This document shows positions 1 to 6,933 of a stretch of 44,128 bases of DNA, in pieces. The DNA comes from a virus, in IMG/VR virus record IMGVR_UViG_3300025769_000232, positions 1 to 44,128 of that record. One strand, 5' to 3'. The notes below the pieces were generated by a model. The model made no database searches. It was not told where the DNA came from and saw nothing but the letters and a program-made list of their open reading frames with translations. Numbering within the stretch: position 1 is the first letter of the stretch; each line of letters opens with the position of its first letter. A program made the translations under genes and the position numbers.

Positions 1-666
1 TACATCTATATGTTGGGAATATGATGCATTTTCATTTAATTTTTTATACCCCGAACCATATGGAGCTGCTTTACCATCTTCAGGATCGTTTTCAGATATT
101 TTATCTGCTACTATATTGTATACTTCTTCTTGTTCTTCTGGATTAAGCATTGTTGGTAGAAAAGGTATAAATTTTTCTAATGATACTTTAGAAGCATTTC
201 TAGCAGCAGTACCTGAAACTCCACCTTGTGTTATAATAGTACGAAGTTCTAAATTTGGATATTTAGAAATAGAAGTTGTTCTAGCAGAAATATCTTTAAA
301 ATCTTCATCATTACCTTCTCTAGCACCTATAATCCATAATACTTCTCTTGTTGGGTGATTTTTAGCAAAATCATATACTGCTTTAACAGGTGGTATAGAT
401 GTTGGTTCTAATTTAACTTTAAATGGGAGATAATTATTGTATACTTCCCAAATTAATAAAGACTCATCCTGAGATATTCCATTTCTTTCTTTAGTACCTA
501 TAAAGATAATAAATTCATCTATTTCAGGATTTTGTTTTAATGCCTCTTCAACTACTTCAAAATGTCCAGCAGTAGGAGGTTTAAAACCGCCAGCATATAC
601 TGCTGTAGTTTGTTTTTTTTCCTCTTCAGGCAATAATCCTTCTGTTAAGTAACTTGTTAAACTCAT
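1..666 (-). CDS. Nucleotidyltransferase (cytidylyltransferase-like), 3' end beyond window
   Basis: Reading the minus strand from the ATG at 666 gives an open frame of 222 codons that leaves the window without a stop. Residues about 22-36 read AVYAGGFKPPTAGHF, the (T/H)xGH nucleotide-binding motif of the cytidylyltransferase/NMN-adenylyltransferase superfamily, with Thr in place of the first His. Around residues 150-156 GVSGTAARNA matches the second conserved motif (IS[ST]T/GTxxR) that closes on the triphosphate. The enzyme should transfer a nucleotidyl group from an NTP to a phosphorylated small molecule; the substrate cannot be read from the sequence. The ATG overlaps the stop of the P-loop kinase (ATGA), so the two are probably co-translated and may act in sequence. 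Confidence 0.85.
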   Translation of the reverse strand, partial: MSLTSYLTEGLLPEEEKKQTTAVYAGGFKPPTAGHFEVVEEALKQNPEIDEFIIFIGTKERNGISQDESLLIWEVYNNYLPFKVKLEPTSIPPVKAVYDFAKNHPTREVLWIIGAREGNDEDFKDISARTTSISKYPNLELRTIITQGGVSGTAARNASKVSLEKFIPFLPTMLNPEEQEEVYNIVADKISENDPEDGKAAPYGSGYKKLNENASYSQHIDV

Positions 667-1463
667 TTAGATAAAAATTGTCTTAATACTTCTTGTGCTT
701 GTTCTTTTGAAACTGAATTATTTATTATATTTTGAACATTTTCATCTGCGATTAGTTCTTTTAATTTAGCATTTAAAGCAGCTTTTGATTTATCTGATCT
801 TGCTTGTGCCTTAGCATCTTTTGGTTTTGTTCCTTGTGGTTTAAAAGGATCTAAATATTTTTTTATTATATCCTCTACATCACTTAATTTTTTATCTTCT
901 AATGTATTAGCAACGGAAACAAAATTGTTTTTAAACATTGCTTCATATGCTTTATAATTATCAGTAACCGAGGCCCATGTTCTCATTACTATAGCTGGGG
1001 CTAAACTTCTATCTTCACCACCTGATTTTTCAAATCTATCTTGATTTTGTTTAAGTGAACGTTCTAAATCAGTATAAACATAAAGCATAAATACTTCATA
1101 TCCAGCTTCTTCTAATTCTTTTTTTAAATTAGCTGTTTGTTTAATTGATGCTGCTGTTCCATCTAATATAAAAGGTTCTTTACCTTCTATTGTAGCTGCT
1201 ACTTTTCCTTTAAATTCTTTATTAGCTGATGCCATTGCTTTAGCTGCTTCACTTCTATCTCTAGGACCAGCATTTTTTAAATCTAATGATACATTAGCTT
1301 TTTTTAATAAATTAATATAAGTATTATCTACATTAAGTGTCTTAATACCATCAATGTCTAAACCACGTAAAACATATCCCTTACCTGCTCCAGGAGCGCC
1401 AGCTAGGATAATAGCTTTTGGTCTTTCTAATTGTTCTTTTATTAAGTTATACAATTTTATCAT
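663..1463 (-). CDS. P-loop kinase, zeta-toxin/AAA_33-like
   Basis: The 266-aa protein has a Walker A motif near residues 21-30 (GAPGAGKGYV), a second conserved stretch FILDGTAAS near 98-106 and a helix rich in Arg/Lys (DLERSLKQNQDRF) that resembles the lid of zeta-type kinases. This predicts ATP-dependent phosphorylation of a small molecule or nucleotide. The last ~60 residues are charged and helical and may be a separate tail. The ATG at 1463 follows a ~70-base intergenic leader with a TCGTATATT element, so this gene probably begins a short operon with the nucleotidyltransferase downstream. A true zeta toxin is less likely because no antitoxin gene adjoins it. Substrate unknown. Confidence 0.8.
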   Translation of the reverse strand: MIKLYNLIKEQLERPKAIILAGAPGAGKGYVLRGLDIDGIKTLNVDNTYINLLKKANVSLDLKNAGPRDRSEAAKAMASANKEFKGKVAATIEGKEPFILDGTAASIKQTANLKKELEEAGYEVFMLYVYTDLERSLKQNQDRFEKSGGEDRSLAPAIVMRTWASVTDNYKAYEAMFKNNFVSVANTLEDKKLSDVEDIIKKYLDPFKPQGTKPKDAKAQARSDKSKAALNAKLKELIADENVQNIINNSVSKEQAQEVLRQFLSK

Positions 1464-1502
1464 TCTATATTTTATTATACATATGAGTGAATTTTACGAT
1501 AT

Positions 1503-1513
1503 GAATATACGAA
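1503..1513 (-). promoter_or_regulatory. Candidate promoter/operator element (TTCGTATATTC)
   Basis: On the minus strand this reads TTCGTATATTC, about 40 bases before the kinase ATG. The same 11-mer occurs upstream of the genes starting at 43310 and 43685, and a 9-base core (TCGTATATT) precedes the glycosyltransferase operon at 14853. Recurrence only in intergenic leaders suggests a shared regulatory site, perhaps an early or middle promoter. Function is inferred. Confidence 0.45.
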
Positions 1514-1534
1514 AAGTTTTACCGGTAACCAAAT

Positions 1535-1693
1535 TTAAGTATAATTATTTATATAATCTGTACATTCTTGTCTAGTATTTGCACCAAACCATCTACTTAA
1601 ATCTCTGGTATTTTCAACCATATATTTATTACTATGTAATATATCGGTTCCTATTTTGTCTTCTGGGACTTCAATTATTATAAAATTTGCCAT
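1535..1693 (-). CDS. Small hypothetical protein (52 aa) after lectin genes
   Basis: The start MANFIIIEVPEDKIG at 1693 is preferred over the longer frame because it lies one base past the stop of the upstream LamG gene, the spacing used throughout this operon. The protein is soluble-looking, with no membrane helix or cysteine pair. It ends the lectin cassette. Its closest parallel in the window is the 69-aa protein at 3040-3249, also a small partner between virion-lectin genes. A role as chaperone or small tail-associated protein is only a guess. Confidence 0.55.
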   Translation of the reverse strand: MANFIIIEVPEDKIGTDILHSNKYMVENTRDLSRWFGANTRQECTDYINNYT

Positions 1694-1694
1694 A

Positions 1695-2345
1695 TTATAT
1701 ATATAGGTTTTTTCTAGCATTAAAGTTTTGTAAAATTTCTGAGTCTGTTAATCCTCTATTGTATATTCTAAGGCTACCAAAGTCAACATTTGATTGTCTT
1801 GTAGTACTAATATACCATGTGGCGCTGGTATCATATAAAGGTAGCCCAGTTCCAAAAGTTGAATTGTGTTTTTGTACCCCATCAGCCCAAATAATAAACC
1901 TATTATCTCTACGAGCCCCAACTATATGATGCCATTGATCATAAGCCACACTAAAAGAAGGGTGTTGATAATATCTACCCCCATTATTAAAACTTATCAT
2001 TGTATAAAGATTAGCATTTATTTGGAAAAATCTAAAATCATACCTACCAAATATTGTATCACAACATCCAGTGTGTATACCATTAGTTGCTGGTCTATAC
2101 CACATTTCTATTGTTAACTCATCAGTGCCCCTCCACGCACTAGGAGATATTATAGAAGTTTGATCGCTTGTATAATTCATATAACCATTAAAGCTATTTG
2201 TCCAAGCACCTGATGGGATTGTTGTATTGTGGCGTTCTTTACTTATATCTTTCCAAACTGTTCCTGTTCCAGGATAAGATCTGACTGAAGTTGGTTCTGC
2301 TGCAAAAACTAAACCGTTTGTTACTGTGTGTGGTCCTGAATACAT
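1695..2345 (-). CDS. LamG-like lectin-fold virion protein (C-terminal member of cassette)
   Basis: The preferred start is MYSGPHTVTNGLVF at 2345, which overlaps the preceding stop by one base (TAATG); the longer frame would begin inside the upstream gene. The 216-aa product is a single concanavalin A/LamG-like beta-sandwich. Markers are RSYPGTGTVWKDIS near the N-terminus, LTIEMWYRP and YDQWHHIVGARR in the core, GSLRIYNRGLTDSEIL at the end and a terminal NARKNLYI. These signatures are typical of phage tail or receptor-binding proteins that bind glycans. It closely parallels the two LamG genes upstream. A surface-exposed adhesin role is inferred from family and context. Confidence 0.8.
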   Translation of the reverse strand: MYSGPHTVTNGLVFAAEPTSVRSYPGTGTVWKDISKERHNTTIPSGAWTNSFNGYMNYTSDQTSIISPSAWRGTDELTIEMWYRPATNGIHTGCCDTIFGRYDFRFFQINANLYTMISFNNGGRYYQHPSFSVAYDQWHHIVGARRDNRFIIWADGVQKHNSTFGTGLPLYDTSATWYISTTRQSNVDFGSLRIYNRGLTDSEILQNFNARKNLYI

Positions 2346-3040
2346 TATCTTCCGAATCTTGATTTTTGTGCATTCCAATTTTGTTCTACTTGACTATCAG
2401 TTAATGCACTATTATAAATACGTATTATAGCAATTCCTCCTGCATATTGTCTACCTGAGGATTCTCTACCTATTATTAAATTAGTATTACGAGTACTAGT
2501 ACCTGTAATATTATTAGTAGTATATTTTGTTCCATTTTGCCATTGTTTAAGTTCACTCCCAGTCCATACAGTACACCAATGATTCCATGTTTGATTTGTA
2601 ATTGCAGGTGCTCCTTGATGGTATCCATTATTGTTTTTTCCATACCAATAACTAGATAATTGTCTACTACTTTTAGTTATAGACATATAATTCCCACTTC
2701 CCCCATTTAATAGAATTATAGTTCCTCTATCACCACTTGTTACTTCAGAAGATGCAGGATATAACCATGCTTCTAATGTTCTTTGGGTAGTATTAGTATT
2801 AACAGTAGAAGGTATACCTCCAGTGGGTCCTGAAAATACATCCCCATCTTGATCAAAATTAAAACAAGTTGCTCCTCCTAGTGTAGTTAAAGTAGGGGAA
2901 CCTGAACTGTTAAGATTAACACCCTTACCACTTAAGTCATACCAAACTGTTCCACTACCTGGGTATGATCTGGAAGATGCGGCATCTAAAGATACTATTA
3001 AATTGTCCTGAACTACATTTGGTCCTCTAAAAAATGCCAT
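2345..3040 (-). CDS. LamG-like lectin-fold virion protein
   Basis: The 231-aa product begins MAFFRGPNVVQDNLIVSLDA, a tag nearly repeated in the paralogue at 3995-4684 (MGFYRGPNIVKDDLALALD). The LamG/ConA-like core includes SYPGSGTVWYDLSGKG, RTLEAWLYP, QTWNHWCTVW and IIRIYNSALTDSQVEQN, ending in NAQKSRFGR. The conserved N-terminal tag suggests a common docking site on the tail, with the lectin core diversified for host glycans. One-base TAATG junctions on both sides show a tightly coupled operon. Exact ligand unknown. Confidence 0.82.
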   Translation of the reverse strand: MAFFRGPNVVQDNLIVSLDAASSRSYPGSGTVWYDLSGKGVNLNSSGSPTLTTLGGATCFNFDQDGDVFSGPTGGIPSTVNTNTTQRTLEAWLYPASSEVTSGDRGTIILLNGGSGNYMSITKSSRQLSSYWYGKNNNGYHQGAPAITNQTWNHWCTVWTGSELKQWQNGTKYTTNNITGTSTRNTNLIIGRESSGRQYAGGIAIIRIYNSALTDSQVEQNWNAQKSRFGR

Positions 3041-3249
3041 TATATAAATCTTATTACTTCAACTATATTCCATTGTGGTAGGGAACACGTTTGTGTTTCC
3101 CAAGCATCAAATTCCTCCTCTGTTGGTTCTTCTATTATTGGATTTATTTCTTCGTATATTAAAAGACCATTTAGATCTTCTACTACTTTTTTCCAAGTAG
3201 TTTCAGTTCTTGAAAAAATTAATTTCATTGGTTTTATTTCTATTGCCAT
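3040..3249 (-). CDS. Small acidic hypothetical protein in lectin cassette (69 aa)
   Basis: Starts MAIEIKPMKLIFSRTETTWK and has an acidic stretch IEEPTEEEFDAWE. No recognised domain, signal peptide or membrane helix. It is separated by 5 bases from the fibrinogen-domain gene upstream and overlaps the next LamG gene by one base, so it is probably a genuine gene of the tail-adhesin operon. It may be an assembly helper or small fibre-associated protein; no function is claimed. Confidence 0.6.
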   Translation of the reverse strand: MAIEIKPMKLIFSRTETTWKKVVEDLNGLLIYEEINPIIEEPTEEEFDAWETQTCSLPQWNIVEVIRFI

Positions 3250-3254
3250 ATTTT

Positions 3255-3995
3255 TTATTTTATATAAACTGCACCATAGATGTGAGAATTAGCTGAATTA
3301 GAACTAGTCCAGTAAGGTCTATCGTTATATCCTCCCCCAGCAAAATAATTTCCTGACCAACAACTGCCATACCAAAAAGGATTATTATTATAATACGTAG
3401 AACAATTTCCACCATTTGAATCTTGGTCATTATCATAAGTAGTTAACTTACGGCTACCTTTTGAATGGTAACTATAAAAACCAGGAGAACCAGTACCTGT
3501 TTCATCAGTAACTGCAACGGAATTAGTAAATGAATAACCGGTTCCCCAACCATCAAAACGCCATCTATATCTATGATTATGTGAACTTGTAGCACTTAAA
3601 GCTGTTCCGTGTGTTGATGATACAAATTGTACTATAGTTACTTTATCTGTTACTACTCTACCAGCTAATTCAAACCAAAATTTTAAACCTATAAAAGTAT
3701 TAACATCACTTAAACCTAAATTTGTTAAAGATGGGTTAACACCATGTACCGTATTTGTTGAATCATCTGATGATGGTTCTGTTCTATAATTAGATTTATT
3801 TATAGCATCACTATAACTAAGATTGTTCATACCCGCTGTACCTCCTCTATTGGCTAAAACCATAGCCCAACCACCACCATCATAATCTTGGTCTACATAA
3901 GTACAAACGGGGCCTTCGCTAGTATAAATGTTATAAAAACCAGATGGTCCTTTTACTTGATCTACGCTTGTGTAATGTCCTGAAAATACCCCCAT
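3255..3995 (-). CDS. Fibrinogen-related-domain (FReD-like) phage adhesin
   Basis: The 246-aa protein opens with GPSGFYNIYTSEGPVCTYVDQDYDGGGWAMV (given here as landmarks GFYNIY, VCTYVD, DYDGGGWAMV, residues ~17-46). This is the entry signature of fibrinogen C-terminal domains (YxIxp, yCDMxTDGGGW). Near the end are LTTYDNDQDSNGGNCS, FWYGSCW and AGGGYNDRPYWTS, matching the DxDxD calcium site, the paired cysteines (NC...SC) and the closing Trp/Tyr pocket of FReDs such as ficolins. In animals these domains bind acetylated sugars. Here it sits between LamG lectins with one-base junctions, pointing to a receptor-binding or capsule-binding tail adhesin. N-terminus MGVFSGHYTSVD resembles the LamG tags. 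Alternative: a distantly related bacterial-type FReD of other function. Confidence 0.78.
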   Translation of the reverse strand: MGVFSGHYTSVDQVKGPSGFYNIYTSEGPVCTYVDQDYDGGGWAMVLANRGGTAGMNNLSYSDAINKSNYRTEPSSDDSTNTVHGVNPSLTNLGLSDVNTFIGLKFWFELAGRVVTDKVTIVQFVSSTHGTALSATSSHNHRYRWRFDGWGTGYSFTNSVAVTDETGTGSPGFYSYHSKGSRKLTTYDNDQDSNGGNCSTYYNNNPFWYGSCWSGNYFAGGGYNDRPYWTSSNSANSHIYGAVYIK

Positions 3996-4684
3996 TATAT
4001 AAATCTTCCTTTTAACGCGTTATAATTTTGTAAAACCTCACTATCAGAAAGTCCTCTAGTGTAGGCATGTATTAATGCTATATTCCCTTGAAAATATACT
4101 CCAGTATATCCTAGTCCTATTCTAATATTGTTTGTTGTAGTTGCACTCATGGGAGTGTAGCTATCTGTTGTTGTTACTTCTAGCGAGCCATTTAAATACC
4201 ATTTTGCTCCTCCTGTGTATCTTGTACTTGTTATATATTGCCATCCATTTTCTGGTACATCCATACTACTAAACCCCTTATATGATTGTGCATTACCCCC
4301 ATTACTCCCATAATAATAACTAATAGTTCCTCCTTGTTCATGAGTCCAAGTACCATAGCCCCCATATGCTTGATCCCATAAATTTCTTCTTCCGCTAATA
4401 CCCGGGTGGTAAACCCACATTCCTATGGTCTGACCAGGTTTAAAACTTAAAGAGGTTTCATTCGCTGATATTTGCAAATAATCATTACTACCATCAAAAT
4501 ACATATTTTGAGCTGGAGTTCCCGCATCTTGGGTAGCGGGTGAACCATTAACCGTTGCATTATTATTATTAGCAGTAAGGTCATATGCTGTTGTCGAGCC
4601 TGCTGTCCAACATCTTGGGGAAGCAAAGTCAAGGGCTAATGCTAAATCATCTTTTACTATATTTGGTCCTCTATAGAATCCCAT
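3995..4684 (-). CDS. LamG-like lectin-fold virion protein (first of cassette)
   Basis: The 229-aa protein starts MGFYRGPNIVKDDLALALDF and ends LSDSEVLQNYNALKGRFI, tags shared with its two paralogues. The core carries AYDLTANNNNATVNG, MYFDGSNDYLQI, GQTIGMWVYHP, NGWQYITSTRY and IALIHAYTRG, classic LamG/ConA-like strands. The leader of 20 bases before the ATG contains a TATTTATA box at 4697-4704, so the lectin cassette is probably transcribed late from here. Expected location is the virion tail or fibre tip. Confidence 0.83.
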   Translation of the reverse strand: MGFYRGPNIVKDDLALALDFASPRCWTAGSTTAYDLTANNNNATVNGSPATQDAGTPAQNMYFDGSNDYLQISANETSLSFKPGQTIGMWVYHPGISGRRNLWDQAYGGYGTWTHEQGGTISYYYGSNGGNAQSYKGFSSMDVPENGWQYITSTRYTGGAKWYLNGSLEVTTTDSYTPMSATTTNNIRIGLGYTGVYFQGNIALIHAYTRGLSDSEVLQNYNALKGRFI

Positions 4685-4696
4685 TTGATATTTTGT

Positions 4697-4704
4697 TATA
4701 AATA
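4697..4704 (-). promoter_or_regulatory. Candidate late promoter box TATTTATA
   Basis: The minus strand reads TATTTATA, 12 bases before the ATG at 4684. The same octamer at 12-14 bases occurs before five other starts in the window, four minus and one plus. Position and recurrence suggest a gp55-type late -10 element; T4's own consensus is TATAAATA. Confidence 0.5.
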
Positions 4705-5484
4705 TTAAACGGTTCTTTTTACTATGGTTTCAAATTTTTGTGTCGCAGGTTTATGCTTTGGATTTTCTAGATCAAATAATTTTTTTACTGATTGGAATAT
4801 ATCTATATTTTGATCTTGTGTACGAGGTGATTCATAAACTTCCCAATTTTTACCTTTTAAACGTTTACCTGCTTTATCTGCACCTCTAGATTTAGATTTT
4901 AACCATAATACACCTACTCTATCTACAGGCATACCATAGCATTCTTCATAACATTGGGCGTAAACAGCTCCTTGTAAATCGTAAGTTGTTTGTAAATGAT
5001 TAGATGTTTTAAAATCAATTACCCATCTTTCTGTTTTACCATCTATTTCAATTTCACATACTAAATCACAAGTACCTGCTACTTTAAGTTTATCTGAAAA
5101 TAACGATACTTCTGTTTCAACTAATGTTGGTTTATAGGTTTCCCAAAAATCAACAAAACGTAAAAACATTTGCCAAACATGAGGGGGCATTTTGGGATGA
5201 CCATTATCATTTAAATACTTTAATTCTTTACCTTCAAAATATTCTTCAATCATTTCGTGTACTGCTGTACCTTCTTCACCTGCTTTTTTTACAATCCATT
5301 CTGCACTGTATCCAACTTTTTTAAGCCAATCTTCAAAATATTTGCCTTTTGGATAAGCATTTAAAACATAAGTAATTGAAGGATAATATTCTCCATTACG
5401 TCTGTAATACCTTGAATCAGGTAAAGTAATTTGTTTGTGATCATCTGAGATCTCTAGTATTCTATTGTATGATTTTTTGATCAT
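4705..5484 (-). CDS. PD-(D/E)XK nuclease (Cas4/RecB-like)
   Basis: The 259-aa protein has the PD-(D/E)XK landmarks in order: GTAVHEMIEEYFEG (residues ~73-86, the His/Glu of motif I), VAGTCDLVCEI (~134, catalytic Asp) followed by WVIDFKTSN (~153-161, D-x-K), then LQGAVYAQCYEE (~170-181, the QxxxY motif). This predicts a metal-dependent DNA exonuclease of the RecB/Cas4 type acting in replication, recombination or host-DNA breakdown. The ATG overlaps the primase stop by four bases, so it belongs with the replication genes and not with the lectins downstream. Confidence 0.87.
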   Translation of the reverse strand: MIKKSYNRILEISDDHKQITLPDSRYYRRNGEYYPSITYVLNAYPKGKYFEDWLKKVGYSAEWIVKKAGEEGTAVHEMIEEYFEGKELKYLNDNGHPKMPPHVWQMFLRFVDFWETYKPTLVETEVSLFSDKLKVAGTCDLVCEIEIDGKTERWVIDFKTSNHLQTTYDLQGAVYAQCYEECYGMPVDRVGVLWLKSKSRGADKAGKRLKGKNWEVYESPRTQDQNIDIFQSVKKLFDLENPKHKPATQKFETIVKRTV

Positions 5485-6410
5485 ATAGCTAGTTTGTGTT
5501 CCATTAAATCATAGTAGGTTAATGGTACTGTGTTTTGAATAAGTCTAGTGAAATTTTCGAAACCCATTTCACTCGGGTCCTTATCTTGTAAATCTACAAG
5601 ATAGACTTCTTTACCTTCTGCCATTAATTTTTCACAGAATTTTAAAGCTTGTTTAATTGCATCCCTATCTAATGCAATATAAATTTTATCTACTACAGAG
5701 GTAACTATTTTTTTCATTAAGCTACTCTGTATGTTTTTCCCTAATAGTGGGATTGCGTTTCTTTTTATAGCAATAGCATCAAATAATCCTTCACATAAAA
5801 TAATTGGTATATTCCAATTAATTAAATGTTCATTAGGTACTACATCTCTACTTGCTGATGGGTTACGATATTTAATGTATGGTTCTTTTTCAAAGGAACG
5901 AGCAGTAAAATAATTTAATCTACCCTCAGCATCATATGTTGGGATTATAATCATATTTTTATATAATCCTTCTTTACAATATCCTATATTGTACTTTATT
6001 ATATCGTATTTACTAATGTGTCTTTTTTTTAGGTACGCAAGCGCGTGCCTAGCCATAATTCCGCTGTTATCAACGTTATTTAGGCCAATATATTCATTAG
6101 GTAATACAACATTAGATGCAACTTGTGTTTCTTTTATTGATTTAGAAGTTTTTACTAATGATTTAAGTTCTGTAAATTTACTTACATCTACTTTTAATTG
6201 TTTAAATAAAGAATATATAGTAGTACCTCTTACATCACAAGCCCAACAATGCCAAGGATTTTTACCTTCACGATTTTCTGTTAGATTAACCTCCATTTTA
6301 GGTTTATGGTGGTGACAGAATGGACAGTGATAGGCATAATTGTTTCTAGCAGTTGCCTTGCCTGAACCCATTACAGAGTTTACTAATGTAACTAATAACT
6401 GGTTTACCAT
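5481..6410 (-). CDS. DNA primase, DnaG-type with zinc ribbon and Toprim
   Basis: The 309-aa protein has an N-terminal zinc ribbon with CPFC at 29-32 and CWAC at 55-58, as in CHC2/DnaG primases and T4 gp61. A central region leads to the Toprim domain with PIILCEGLFDAIAI near 202 (catalytic Glu-Gly) and IALDRDAI near 244 (DxD), then VDLQDKDPSEMG. It should make RNA primers for lagging-strand synthesis with a DnaB-type helicase that is not in this window. T4 gp61 is of similar size (~340 aa). The gene lies between a GIY-YIG nuclease and a PD-(D/E)XK nuclease. Confidence 0.9.
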   Translation of the reverse strand: MVNQLLVTLVNSVMGSGKATARNNYAYHCPFCHHHKPKMEVNLTENREGKNPWHCWACDVRGTTIYSLFKQLKVDVSKFTELKSLVKTSKSIKETQVASNVVLPNEYIGLNNVDNSGIMARHALAYLKKRHISKYDIIKYNIGYCKEGLYKNMIIIPTYDAEGRLNYFTARSFEKEPYIKYRNPSASRDVVPNEHLINWNIPIILCEGLFDAIAIKRNAIPLLGKNIQSSLMKKIVTSVVDKIYIALDRDAIKQALKFCEKLMAEGKEVYLVDLQDKDPSEMGFENFTRLIQNTVPLTYYDLMEHKLAI

Positions 6411-6425
6411 ATGGGGTAATATACA

Positions 6426-6911
6426 CTAATGTATTTTAATTTCCAAAGGATCTTCGTAGTTAATATCTTTTAAGTCTTTTGTAAAAAATTTACCTAAAAT
6501 ATTATCATTAAAAAATTCATCTGGTTTTTCTAAAACTTGATATATCATTTGATACTTAGTTTCAAAATATGTCATTGATTTTTTATCAGGACACATTCTT
6601 AAAATTATACGTTCAAATTCATCTTTTTTACCTTCTAAAAGTAATTGTTTAATATCTTTTTGAGAACCATAATATTTTTTCCAATCTGATTCTTTAACTT
6701 CTAATTTGTATGTAGGGCGACGACCAACAATTCCAGTTAAGGCAGCTAACTCTTTTTTTCCGAGTCTCTTTTTTTTATTATGAAACAATACCTTTTTCCC
6801 AATATAAGACTTACCCGTAGGTTTGTGTGTTGTAATATAAACGAAACCGAATGTATTTTCTGGGAATTGAGTAATGTCTCCTATTTTGTGTGTTTTATAG
6901 GTCCAACTCAT
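6426..6911 (-). CDS. GIY-YIG-like endonuclease
   Basis: Residues ~21-40 read FGFVYITTHKPTGKSYIGKK, the two signature strands of the GIY-YIG nuclease fold, here FVYI...YIG. Downstream SDWKKYYGSQKDI and the Glu in YFETKYQMIYQVL fit the conserved Arg/Tyr and catalytic Glu helices. Such 160-aa proteins in T4-like phages are described as putative free-standing endonucleases related to Seg homing enzymes. It lies 15 bases upstream of the primase gene, and homing enzymes often sit beside the gene they target. Homing is not shown here; a repair or processing nuclease is also possible. Confidence 0.78.
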   Translation of the reverse strand: MSWTYKTHKIGDITQFPENTFGFVYITTHKPTGKSYIGKKVLFHNKKKRLGKKELAALTGIVGRRPTYKLEVKESDWKKYYGSQKDIKQLLLEGKKDEFERIILRMCPDKKSMTYFETKYQMIYQVLEKPDEFFNDNILGKFFTKDLKDINYEDPLEIKIH

Positions 6912-6925
6912 AATTTATGATTTAA

Positions 6926-6933
6926 TATAAATA
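6926..6933 (-). promoter_or_regulatory. Candidate late promoter box TATTTATA
   Basis: Minus strand TATTTATA directly follows the TAA stop of the upstream glycosyltransferase gene and lies 14 bases before the ATG at 6911. It would drive GIY-YIG, primase and nuclease genes. These are not classical late genes, which weakens a strictly late reading of the box. Confidence 0.4.

Noticed and set aside
116-358. Plus-strand open frame inside the nucleotidyltransferase gene
   Set aside because: It is a shadow of the minus-strand gene, which carries the TAGH and SGTAAR motifs; no motif or start signal supports the plus frame.
663-1463. Zeta-type toxin of a toxin-antitoxin pair
   Set aside because: No antitoxin-like gene adjoins it and it is coupled to a nucleotidyltransferase, so a metabolic kinase is a better reading.
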